DNA from: Limimaricola pyoseonensis
Lineage (GTDB): Bacteria > Pseudomonadota > Alphaproteobacteria > Rhodobacterales > Rhodobacteraceae
Assembly: GCF_900102015.1 (NCBI RefSeq)
Contig: NZ_FNAT01000007.1
Coordinates: 1-64,000, forward strand
Direction: 5' to 3'
DNA: 64,000 nucleotides
Position 1 is the stretch's first letter; every line of letters begins with the position of its first letter. A model generated the notes under the pieces. That model ran no database searches and was not told where the DNA came from. It saw only the letters and a program-made list of their open reading frames with translations. The translations under genes and the position numbers were made by a program. Of this stretch, positions 10,647 through 17,853 are shown in pieces.

Positions 10647-11423
10647 ATGGCTGACAAACCGCTCATGGCGAAGGCCACCGCCGTCTGGCTGGTGGACAAC
10701 ACGACGATCAGCTTCAAGCAGATCGGCGATTTCTGCGGGCTGCACGAGCTCGAGGTGCAGGGCATCGCCGATGGCGACGTCGCCGCGGGGGTGAAGGGCT
10801 TCGACCCGGTCGCCAACAACCAGCTCACCCAGGACGAGATCGACAAGGCCGAGAAGAACCCGCTCCACAAGCTGAAGCTCAAGTTCAACCCCTCGGCCGT
10901 GGGCGAGGAAAAGCGTCGCGGCCCGCGCTACACCCCGCTGTCGAAGCGCCAGGACCGCCCGGCCTCGATCCTGTGGCTGGTGAAGTTCCACCCCGAGCTC
11001 AGCGACGGCCAGATCTCCAAGCTGGTGGGCACCACCAAGCCGACGATCCAGGCGATCCGCGAGCGCACCCACTGGAACATCTCCAACATTCAGCCGATCG
11101 ACCCGGTCGCGCTGGGCCTGTGCCGCCAGTCCGAGCTCGACGCCGCCGTGCAGCAGGCCAACGCCAAGCGCCTGCGCGACGGCTCGGCCATGACCGATGA
11201 CGAGCGTCGCAAGCTGGTCTCGACCGAGCAGAGCCTCGGCATGCCGGCCGAGCCGAAGGTGCCCTCCTCGATCTCCGGGCTCGAGACCTTCACGCTCTCG
11301 GACAAGGGCGACGAGGACGAGAGCCGCAAGGATGACGAGCGCGAGGAAGAGAACCTGCCGGACGCCGACAGCTTCTTCAACCTGCCCGGCGGCTCGGACG
11401 ACGACGAGGACGACGACCGCTGA
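10647..11423 (+). CDS. trcR: DUF1013 cell-cycle transcription regulator (TrcR)
   Basis: DUF1013 proteins are conserved in alphaproteobacteria. The Caulobacter member, TrcR, is reported to travel with RNA polymerase and control cell-cycle genes. This protein has 258 residues. The start MADKPLMAKATAVWLVDNT follows GAAAGGG by seven bases. The middle holds a helix-turn-helix-like stretch ISKLVGTTKPTIQAIRERTH. The last 50 residues are strongly acidic and end DDDEDDDR, suggesting a disordered tail. The upstream region contains TATATA about 100 bases before the start. A long palindrome lies just after the stop. Confidence 0.93.
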   Translation: MADKPLMAKATAVWLVDNTTISFKQIGDFCGLHELEVQGIADGDVAAGVKGFDPVANNQLTQDEIDKAEKNPLHKLKLKFNPSAVGEEKRRGPRYTPLSKRQDRPASILWLVKFHPELSDGQISKLVGTTKPTIQAIRERTHWNISNIQPIDPVALGLCRQSELDAAVQQANAKRLRDGSAMTDDERRKLVSTEQSLGMPAEPKVPSSISGLETFTLSDKGDEDESRKDDEREEENLPDADSFFNLPGGSDDDEDDDR

Positions 11424-11430
11424 GACGGTC

Positions 11431-11462
11431 TCCGGCGGGGGCGGCGTGCCGCCCCCGCCGGA
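11431..11462. terminator. Bidirectional hairpin between trcR and the PACE gene
   Basis: A 15-base perfect inverted repeat (11431-11445 and 11448-11462) sits between the stop codons of two convergent genes. It lacks a T-run on the + strand, so Rho-independent function is likely but unproven. Confidence 0.6.
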
Positions 11463-11464
11463 TC

Positions 11465-11905
11465 TCAGGCCGGCACCCGCGCGGCTTCGGCCGCGTCGGG
11501 GTCCGGAAACACCCGGTCGTAGCACCAGGTGAAGGCGAAGGCGTAGAGCACGTAGAACAGCGCGAAGCTCAGCTCCATCGTGAAGGCCTGCGCGAGGCCC
11601 ACCCCCAGCCACCACGCGAAGACCGGCAGCAGCAGTACCAGAAGCCCCGCCTCGAAGCTGATCGCGTGCAGCACTCGCAGCGGCAGCGACTTGGCCGTGC
11701 TGCCGCGCGCCCATTTCAGCGCGTGATCGAAGCCGAGGTTGAAGACGTAGTTCCAGCCGGTCGCCACGGTGGCGGCGATCAGGCTGACGAGGCCGATGTC
11801 GAACACCGGCATGCCGAACAGCCACGCGCCCGCGGGCGTGACGATGGCGAGCCCGATGATCTCGAAACTCAGGGCCTGGCGGATTCTGTCGGCTTTGCTG
11901 CGCAT
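11465..11905 (-). CDS. PACE-family (AceI-like) membrane transporter
   Basis: This small integral membrane protein of the bacterial transmembrane pair / PACE family exports biocides such as chlorhexidine in Acinetobacter AceI. It has 146 residues with four predicted helices arranged as two repeats. Each repeat opens with the R-x(n)-SFE pattern: RIRQALSFEIIGLA and LRVLHAISFEAGLL. The YVFNLGFD and TWCYDRVFP segments are typical helix ends. The ATG follows a GAGGAGG ribosome site. The real substrate in this organism is unknown. It stands alone between trcR and a VOC gene. Confidence 0.88.
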   Translation of the reverse strand: MRSKADRIRQALSFEIIGLAIVTPAGAWLFGMPVFDIGLVSLIAATVATGWNYVFNLGFDHALKWARGSTAKSLPLRVLHAISFEAGLLVLLLPVFAWWLGVGLAQAFTMELSFALFYVLYAFAFTWCYDRVFPDPDAAEAARVPA

Positions 11906-12026
11906 GGCGGCCTCCTCGATACGGGTGGTCTGTATCGGGCCGTCCCGCTTGCTGATCCCTGAAGAGGGGGAGGTCGTCCTCGCTTGCAGGGCCCCATATG
12001 GGCCTGCGGGCCGCGCGGTGCAAGGC

Positions 12027-12407
12027 TCAGCGCAGCGGCTGCACGAAGCCCAGAGGCGCGCCGCCCGGGTCGCGGGCCAGGCAGATCCGGCCGATCCCGG
12101 CCGCGTCGAAGGGCGGGCGCAGGATGCGGCCGCCGAGCCGCTCGATCGCCTGCGCGGAGGCCTCGACATCCTCGACCGCCAGATAGGCGACCCAGCCATG
12201 CAGGCGGTGCTTCTCGGTCGGAAGGTCGGCCTCGGCCATGATGCCGGCGACCGGTCGGCCGTTCTCATGCGCGACCCAGTAATGGCCCGAGGGCACCTCG
12301 GTCTCGACGAAGCTCCAGCCGCAGGTCGCCTCGTAGAAGGCGCAGGCCGCCTTCACGTCCTCCGTCACCAGCTCCAGCCACCAGATCGTGCCGTGATCGC
12401 CACGCAT
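12027..12407 (-). CDS. VOC (glyoxalase/bleomycin-resistance fold) protein
   Basis: A 126-residue protein made of two beta-alpha-beta-beta-beta modules. The first has GTIWWLELVTEDVKAACAFY and a SGHYWVAHENGRPVAGIM strand pair. The second has GWVAYLAVEDVEASAQAIERL, ending in DPGGAPLGFVQP. This resembles the glyoxalase-like enzymes annotated in pairs, but only one pair is present, so a homodimer is expected. Metal ligands cannot be assigned with confidence. It stands alone; no substrate can be inferred from its neighbours. Confidence 0.85.
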   Translation of the reverse strand: MRGDHGTIWWLELVTEDVKAACAFYEATCGWSFVETEVPSGHYWVAHENGRPVAGIMAEADLPTEKHRLHGWVAYLAVEDVEASAQAIERLGGRILRPPFDAAGIGRICLARDPGGAPLGFVQPLR

Positions 12408-12464
12408 GCCGCACCCTCCGCAGATGCGGCCATGCTGCGCCGCGAAGGCTTTCGGATCAAGCTT

Positions 12465-13058
12465 CTAGAGCGTGCGGCGCGCGCGCAGCGCGGCGCTGAT
12501 CGTGCCGTCGTCGAGATAGTCGAGCTCGCCGCCCACCGGCACGCCCTGCGCCAGCGAGGTCACCGAGACGCCGGGCAGCTGGTCGGCGATGTAATGCGCG
12601 GTGGTCTGGCCGTCGATCGTCGCGCCGAGCGCGAGGATCACCTCGGAGACCGCCTCGGATTTCACCCGGTCGAGGAGGCGCGGGATGCGCAGCTCCTCAG
12701 GGCCCACCGCGTCGAGCGCCGAAAGCGTGCCACCCAGCACGTGGTAGCGGCCCTTGAACACGCCCGAACGCTCCATCGCCCATAGATCGGCCACGTCCTC
12801 GACCACGCAGATCTGCCCCGTCGCGCGGCGCTCGTCGTCGCAGATGGCGCAGATGTCGCCGGTGCCGACATTGCCGCAGTTCAGGCATTCGCGCGCGGTG
12901 GCGCCGACTTCGGTCATCGCCTCGGCCAGCGGCGCCAGCAGCGTGCCGCGCTTCTTGACGAGATGCAGCACCGCGCGCCGCGCCGAGCGCGGCCCGAGCC
13001 CGGGCAGCCGCGCCATCAGCTCGATCAGCCGGTCGATCGCCTCGCGGTCCTCGCTCAT
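12465..13058 (-). CDS. recR: Recombination mediator RecR
   Basis: RecR acts with RecF and RecO to load RecA on gapped DNA. The 197 residues show the HhH-like start [20 protein letters not shown], the four-Cys zinc finger [16 protein letters not shown] (Cys58, 61, 70, 73) and the Toprim domain with [15 protein letters not shown] and [16 protein letters not shown]. It is downstream of ybaB and dnaX on the same strand, the near-universal dnaX-ybaB-recR order. Confidence 0.97.
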   Translation of the reverse strand: MSEDREAIDRLIELMARLPGLGPRSARRAVLHLVKKRGTLLAPLAEAMTEVGATARECLNCGNVGTGDICAICDDERRATGQICVVEDVADLWAMERSGVFKGRYHVLGGTLSALDAVGPEELRIPRLLDRVKSEAVSEVILALGATIDGQTTAHYIADQLPGVSVTSLAQGVPVGGELDYLDDGTISAALRARRTL

Positions 13059-13125
13059 GGCCGGGCTCCGCGCGGGCCGACAGGGCCGGATCGAGTATTT
13101 GAAGAGTGAAGGAGCAGGGCGGGCC

Positions 13126-13470
13126 TCAGAACGGCAGGTTCATGCCCGCGGGCAGGCCGAGCTCTTCCTGGATCTTCTTCATCTCCTGCTGCGCGCGCTC
13201 AGTCGCGCGCGACTGCGCGTCCTTGATCGCGGCGAGGATCAGGTCCTCGACCACCTCCTTCTCGGAGGCCACGAAGATCGACGGGTCGATGTCGAGCCCG
13301 GTCAGCTCGCCCTTGGCGGTGGCGGTGGCCTTGACCAGCCCCGCGCCGCTCTCGCCGGTCACGGTCAGGGTCTCGAGATCCTTCTGGATCTTCTCCATCT
13401 TGCCCTGCATCTCCTGCGCGGCCTTCATCATCTTGGACATGTCGCCCAGGCCGCCAAGCCCCTTGAACAT
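13126..13470 (-). CDS. YbaB/EbfC nucleoid-associated protein
   Basis: A small DNA-binding protein of 114 residues that forms dimers and helps organise the nucleoid. It contains [16 protein letters not shown], the amphipathic dimer helix, then the beta hairpin with [19 protein letters not shown] and the C-terminal helix [19 protein letters not shown]. The leading [10 protein letters not shown] is Gly-rich. It lies between dnaX and recR with short gaps, the usual operon. Confidence 0.95.
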   Translation of the reverse strand: MFKGLGGLGDMSKMMKAAQEMQGKMEKIQKDLETLTVTGESGAGLVKATATAKGELTGLDIDPSIFVASEKEVVEDLILAAIKDAQSRATERAQQEMKKIQEELGLPAGMNLPF

Positions 13471-13547
13471 CGCTGGTCTCCTCGAATGCGTTGGCCCTGA
13501 GATACGGTCGCGGGGGCCGCCTCACAAGGGCGGCGGCGCAAATGAGC

Positions 13548-15344
13548 TCACTCCTCCTCGAACGGGTCCCACTCGTCCTCGACCTCGGCCAGCGCCTCTT
13601 CGGCGGCGTGCTGGGCGCGCTCGGCCTCGGTGCGGATCTCGGTGATCTTGGCCTTGGGGAAGGCGGCGAAGACCGCGCGCACCAGCGGGTGCGCCTCGGC
13701 CTCGTGGCGCAGCGCCAGCGCCGCGGCGTCGCGGGTCTCGGCGATGGTCGGCTGGCCGCCCTCGCGCACCACGCTCATCGCCCAGCGCACGCCGGTCCAG
13801 GCCTGCAGCTTCTGGCCGAGCCGCTGCGCGAGGTCGCCGCGCGCGTCCTCGGTCGGCTCGAACTCGATCCGGCCGGGACTGTAGCGCACGAGCCGCAGCG
13901 TCGTCTCGACCTCGATCAGCATCTGCACGTCGCGATGGGTGCGAATGAGCTCGACCACGTCCTCGAAGCGGCCATAGCGCGCCAGAGCGTGCTCGGCGGC
14001 CTCGGCCACCGCGGGCTGCGCGCCGCCGCGCGCCGAAGGGCCGGAGGGGCCGGGATGGGTCGGGGCCGGCTGGTTCTGCGCCGGTCCGCGGGCGGGGGCA
14101 TGGCTGCCCGACGCGCCGCCCGCGGGCGCGGGCCGGGCGCCGCCGCCATTGCCGCCGCCGGGCGGCGGGGGCGGGACGGGGGCGTCCTGCAGCTTGCGCA
14201 CCAGCTCCTCGGGCGAGGGCAGGTCGGCCACGTGGGTCAGCCGGATCACCGCCATCTCGGCGGCCATCATCGCGTTCGGGGCGTGGGCCACCTCCTCCAG
14301 CGCCTTCAGGAGCATCTGCCACAGCCGGGTCAGCACCCGCATCGGCAGCGTCTCGGCCATCTGCGCGCCGCGCGCCCGCTCGTCGGGGCCGACGGTGGGG
14401 TCGTCGGCGGCCTCCGGCGTCACCTTGATAACGGAGACCCAATGCGCGATCTCGGCCAAATCGCGCAGCACCGCCATCGGGTCGGCGCCCTCGGCGTATT
14501 GCGCCGAAAGCTCGGTCAGCGCCGAGGCCGCGTCGCCGCGCAGGATCATGTCGAACAGGTCGAGCACCCGGCCGCGATCGGCGAGGCCGAGCATCGCGCG
14601 CACCTGGTCGGCGGTGGTCTCGCCAGCGCCGTGGCTGATCGCCTGGTCGAGAAGCGAGGTCGCGTCGCGGGCCGAGCCCTCGGCCGCGCGCGTGATCAGC
14701 GCCAGCGCGTCGTCGGCGATCTGCGCGGCCTCGGCGGTGGCGATGCGGCGCAGCATGCCGATCATCACCTCGGGCTCGATCCGGCGCAGGTCGAAGCGCT
14801 GGCAGCGCGACAGCACCGTCACCGGCACCTTGCGGATCTCGGTGGTCGCGAAGATGAACTTCACGTGCTCGGGCGGCTCCTCCAGCGTCTTCAGGAGCGC
14901 GTTGAACGCTCCCGTCGACAGCATGTGGACCTCGTCGATGATGTAGACCTTGTAGCGCGCGCTGGCCGCCCGGTAGTGCACGCTGTCGATGATCTCGCGG
15001 ATGTTGGCGACGCCGGTGTTCGACGCCGCGTCCATCTCCATCACGTCGACATGCCGGCCCTCCATGATCGCCGTGCAGTGCTCGCATTGGCCGCAGGGCT
15101 CGGTGGTGGGGCCGCCGGTGCCGTCGGGGCCGATGCAGTTCATGCCCTTGGCGATGATCCGCGCCGTGGTGGTCTTACCGGTGCCGCGGATGCCGGTCAT
15201 GATGAAGGCCTGCGCGATGCGGTTGGCGGCGAAGGCGTTCTTCAGGGTCCGCACCATCGCGTCCTGGCCCACGAGATCGGCGAAGGTCTCGGGCCGGTAC
15301 TTCCGGGCGAGCACCTGGTAGGCGGGGGCGGGGGCGTCGGACAT
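13548..15344 (-). CDS. dnaX: DNA polymerase III subunits gamma/tau
   Basis: The clamp-loader ATPase of the replisome. The 598 residues have an AAA+ domain with Walker A GIRGTGKTTTARII (51-64), the zinc-binding group CGQCEHC, Walker B VYIIDEVHML, the SRC motif VTVLSRCQRFDLRR, and a clamp-loader collar. A Pro/Gly/Ala-rich linker follows (about residues 385-450). The tau C-terminal domain ends in an acidic EVEDEWDPFEEE. I see no A-rich slippery stretch of the kind used for programmed frameshifting in E. coli, so gamma, if made, arises another way. It is first in the dnaX-ybaB-recR run. Confidence 0.98.
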   Translation of the reverse strand: MSDAPAPAYQVLARKYRPETFADLVGQDAMVRTLKNAFAANRIAQAFIMTGIRGTGKTTTARIIAKGMNCIGPDGTGGPTTEPCGQCEHCTAIMEGRHVDVMEMDAASNTGVANIREIIDSVHYRAASARYKVYIIDEVHMLSTGAFNALLKTLEEPPEHVKFIFATTEIRKVPVTVLSRCQRFDLRRIEPEVMIGMLRRIATAEAAQIADDALALITRAAEGSARDATSLLDQAISHGAGETTADQVRAMLGLADRGRVLDLFDMILRGDAASALTELSAQYAEGADPMAVLRDLAEIAHWVSVIKVTPEAADDPTVGPDERARGAQMAETLPMRVLTRLWQMLLKALEEVAHAPNAMMAAEMAVIRLTHVADLPSPEELVRKLQDAPVPPPPPGGGNGGGARPAPAGGASGSHAPARGPAQNQPAPTHPGPSGPSARGGAQPAVAEAAEHALARYGRFEDVVELIRTHRDVQMLIEVETTLRLVRYSPGRIEFEPTEDARGDLAQRLGQKLQAWTGVRWAMSVVREGGQPTIAETRDAAALALRHEAEAHPLVRAVFAAFPKAKITEIRTEAERAQHAAEEALAEVEDEWDPFEEE

Positions 15345-15418
15345 CGGGCTCGTGCGGCTGGGATTCGGAACCTCGCCAACCTATGCGGCGGGGGGCGCGA
15401 GGTCCACCGGGACGCCGC

Positions 15419-15802
15419 CTAGAGCAGCCACAGGATCGCCCCCGTGGCCAGCGCGCCCACCGAAAGCAGCACCGCGAAGACGAGCATCCGACGCGTGCTC
15501 TGCGCCTCCGCCGCGTGGCTGGTGATCCGCGACTGCGCGCGGCGCGCCTCGCGCGCCGAGGCCGCGAAGATCAGAAGCGCGGTGACGATGAAGATCGTGG
15601 CCGCCGCCTTGGCGATCCAGGTGGGCTCGAACGGGCCGAACACCGCCTTGAGGCCCAGCGCCACGGCGAGCGCGGCCATGCCGGTGCGCATCCAGCCCGC
15701 GAAGGTCCGCTCGTTGGCCAGCAGCGTGCGGTCCTCGGCCCAGTCGGTGCGGCGCTCGGCCCAGTCGGTCTTCGGGTCGGTCTCGCGATCTCCGTCCTGC
15801 AT
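15419..15802 (-). CDS. DUF202 (YidH-like) membrane protein
   Basis: A 127-residue inner-membrane protein with three predicted helices (about residues 39-57, 65-83 and 107-126). It carries the DUF202 hallmark RTLLANERTFAGWMRTGMA followed by a hydrophobic helix. The N-terminus holds a short imperfect repeat, TDWAERR and TDWAEDR. The function of the family is not known; a charged N-terminus in the cytoplasm is expected. The gap of 51 bases to the rsgA gene upstream is compatible with co-transcription. Confidence 0.87.
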   Translation of the reverse strand: MQDGDRETDPKTDWAERRTDWAEDRTLLANERTFAGWMRTGMAALAVALGLKAVFGPFEPTWIAKAAATIFIVTALLIFAASAREARRAQSRITSHAAEAQSTRRMLVFAVLLSVGALATGAILWLL

Positions 15803-15853
15803 CTCGTCCCTTCCCGCCGCCGGGCCATCCTAGCCCGGCGGCGGGGGCGGGGG

Positions 15854-16873
15854 TCAATCGCCCTTGCGGCGTCGGCTGTCGCGCTGGATCGCCCTGATCT
15901 TCTTGGCGAAGCCGCGATGGCGGGCGCGCGCCTGCGCCAGCGTCTCGCTGTTGTGCCGGTCCTCGGCCTCGAGCTTGCGCCAGCGCGCCAGCCGCTCGGG
16001 CTCGAGCTCGCCCGCCTCGAGCGCGGCGCGCACCGCGCAGCCCGGCTCGGTCTCGTGCGCGCAGTCCGAGAAGCGGCAGGCGGCGGCGAGGTCGGTGATG
16101 TCCTCGAACACCTCGTCGATGCCCTCGGAACTGTCGGCGAGCTGCAGCTCGCGCATGCCCGGCGTGTCGATCAGCCAGCCCCCCGCCGCGCAGCGCCTGA
16201 GCGCCCGGTAGGTGGTGGTGTGCCGGCCCTTGGCGTCGTCCTCGCGGATGCCGGCGGTGGCCTCGGCCCCGCCGGTGAGCGCGTTCTGCAGCGTCGTCTT
16301 GCCGACGCCCGATGATCCGACCAGCGCCAGCGTCTGGCCCGGCCCGCACCATGGCACGAGCCGCGCGGCCTCATCGGCGTCGCGCGCATCGAGCGCCAGC
16401 GCCGTGACCAGCGGCGAGAGCCGCTCGGCCTGGCGCAGATAGGCGCGCGGATCCTCGGCGAGGTCGGCCTTGGTCAGGATCACCAGCGGCAGGCAGTCCG
16501 AGGCCGCGGCCAGCGCCACGTAGCGCTCGAGCCGGGCGGCGTTGAAATCGGCGTTGCAGCTGGTGACGATGCCGAGCGTGTCGACATTGGCGGCGACGAG
16601 CTGGCGCGCCACGGTGCGGCCGGCGGCCTTGCGGGCGATCTCGCCCTTGGGCGCGAGGCGCACGCGCGCCGCGCCGTCGCGCATGCCGACCCAGTCGCCG
16701 ACCGCGAAGCTGCCGGCGCCCGACGGCGCGGCAAGCCGCACCGGCCCGTCGGGGGTGAGCGCCACCAGCAGGCTGCGATGCACCTCGGCCACGCGGGCGG
16801 GGGTGTCGCCGTCCTCGAGCTGACGCGCGAAATGGTCCGACCAGCCGAGGTCGGAAAGAGTGGGGGTATTCAA
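15854..16873 (-). CDS. rsgA: Ribosome small-subunit GTPase RsgA
   Basis: A circularly permuted GTPase that assists late maturation of the 30S subunit. The 339 residues comprise an OB fold with VGDWVGMRDGAARVR, then GTPase motifs in permuted order: G4 VILTKADLAED, G1 VGSSGVGKTTLQNAL, G2 HTTTYRALRR and G3 LIDTPGMRELQL. A zinc site follows, CRFSDCAHETEPGCAV. The most plausible start is TTG at 16873, with GACGGGA nine bases before it; there is no ATG in frame upstream. It is divergent from nothing nearby; the SRP RNA gene lies on the same strand behind it. Confidence 0.95.
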   Translation of the reverse strand: MNTPTLSDLGWSDHFARQLEDGDTPARVAEVHRSLLVALTPDGPVRLAAPSGAGSFAVGDWVGMRDGAARVRLAPKGEIARKAAGRTVARQLVAANVDTLGIVTSCNADFNAARLERYVALAAASDCLPLVILTKADLAEDPRAYLRQAERLSPLVTALALDARDADEAARLVPWCGPGQTLALVGSSGVGKTTLQNALTGGAEATAGIREDDAKGRHTTTYRALRRCAAGGWLIDTPGMRELQLADSSEGIDEVFEDITDLAAACRFSDCAHETEPGCAVRAALEAGELEPERLARWRKLEAEDRHNSETLAQARARHRGFAKKIRAIQRDSRRRKGD

Positions 16874-17021
16874 TGCAATGGTCCCGTCACGAATATCGGA
16901 AGGCCCGCTGTCGCGGGCGGGTTCGCGTCGGGCTGGGGGCGGCGCTTCAGGCGGCCCCGGCCCGGAGGGCGATCACAATCTCCATGATGTCCTCCGTGTA
17001 CGGGTGCGTGTGCGAATGGGT
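16874..17021. other. Intergenic region between rsgA and ffs
   Basis: The non-coding space from the rsgA start to the HAD stop is 317 bases and includes ffs. The part before ffs holds only the likely rsgA upstream signals and no conserved reading frame. The 75 bases between ffs and the HAD stop show the ffs -10 box and nothing else. Confidence 0.5.
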
Positions 17022-17115
17022 GAGAGGCTGGACGACGACCCAGACGGGGCTCGTTACGGCTGCTTCCTTCCGGACCTGACCGGGTTGGCGAGGCGCCTGC
17101 CCGCGCCAACCTCTC
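17022..17115 (-). ncRNA. ffs: Signal recognition particle RNA (small bacterial 4.5S type)
   Basis: The minus strand carries the universal SRP core CCGGTCAGGTCCGGAAGGAAGC, the Ffh-binding tetraloop region. It is flanked by pairing arms: the 5' end GAGAGGTTGG pairs with the 3' end CCAGCCTCTC, and internal arms pair as well. The length of about 94 bases fits the small form. A CTATAT hexamer on the same strand, 6-12 bases before the 5' end, is a likely -10 box. Ends are good to within a few bases. Confidence 0.93.
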
Positions 17116-17190
17116 GCCGCCCATATAGGGAAAGGGCGCGGGGCACGCAAGGCCGCCTCGGCCGCGATTGCGCGCCCGGGGGCGCCGGGA

Positions 17191-17853
17191 TCAGGCGGGC
17201 AGGGGCCACAGGCCCGCGGCGCGCGCGCCATCGAGCAGGCTTTCGGCCACATGCGTGGCGTGGCGGCCCTCGGTGGCGTTCAGGTCGGGCACCTGCACCA
17301 CCGTCATGCCGGCCGCCATGCCGGCCTCGGCCCCGGTCTCGCTGTCCTCGAAGACGATGCAGCGCCCCGGCATCGCGCCGAGCCGGCGCGCCGCCTCGAG
17401 ATAGGCGTCGGGGGCGGGCTTGGGCGCGTCGACGTCGTCGACGGTGACGATCGCCTTCATGTGCCGCTCGAGCCCGGCACGGCGGATCTTGCTCAGCCCC
17501 GGCGCGCGGCGGCTCGACGTGGCGATCGCCATCGGCAGGCCCAGCGCGGCGATGCGCGCGATCAGCGCCTCCGCCCCGGCCTTGAGCGGCAGCCCCTCGG
17601 CCGCGAGGCGGGCCTCGACCCGCGCGTCCCAGTCGGCGTAGAACCGCGCCGCGTCGAGCGGCCGGCCGGTGGCCTCGCGCACCCGCTCCATGCGGCGGTC
17701 GTCATGGACGCCGGCGAGGCTCTCGAAGAAGGCGGGCTCGATCTCGATGCCCTGCGCGCGCAGCGCCGGCACCGCCTCCTCGTTGCACAGCGTCTCGGTG
17801 TCGACCAACGTTCCGTCGAGGTCGAAGATCACGGCTTCGAAGCGTTGAGGCAT
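17191..17853 (-). CDS. HAD-superfamily phosphatase (beta-phosphoglucomutase/CbbY-like)
   Basis: A 220-residue HAD hydrolase or mutase with a helical cap. Motif I is VIFDLDGTLVDTETL (Asp11 nucleophile, Asp13), motif II is MAIATSSRR, and motif III/IV is KPAPDAYLEAARRLG followed by CIVFEDSETGAEAGMAAGM. The Glu-rich motif IV and cap size match the phosphoglycolate/beta-phosphoglucomutase subgroup, but the substrate is not determined. The ATG lies 25 bases inside the end of the upstream nucleotidase gene, so the two are translationally linked. Confidence 0.9.
   Translation of the reverse strand: MPQRFEAVIFDLDGTLVDTETLCNEEAVPALRAQGIEIEPAFFESLAGVHDDRRMERVREATGRPLDAARFYADWDARVEARLAAEGLPLKAGAEALIARIAALGLPMAIATSSRRAPGLSKIRRAGLERHMKAIVTVDDVDAPKPAPDAYLEAARRLGAMPGRCIVFEDSETGAEAGMAAGMTVVQVPDLNATEGRHATHVAESLLDGARAAGLWPLPA

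Noticed and set aside
13548-15344. Programmed frameshift in dnaX
   Set aside because: I find no A-rich slippery sequence followed by a stem, and the reading frame is uninterrupted.
13491-15422. A 643-codon antisense frame over dnaX
   Set aside because: It mirrors dnaX and shows only the His/Arg/Gly/Ala bias of a shadow frame. dnaX has clear motifs.
16947-17252. A 101-codon frame over the ffs gene
   Set aside because: It lies across the conserved SRP RNA and has no family resemblance.
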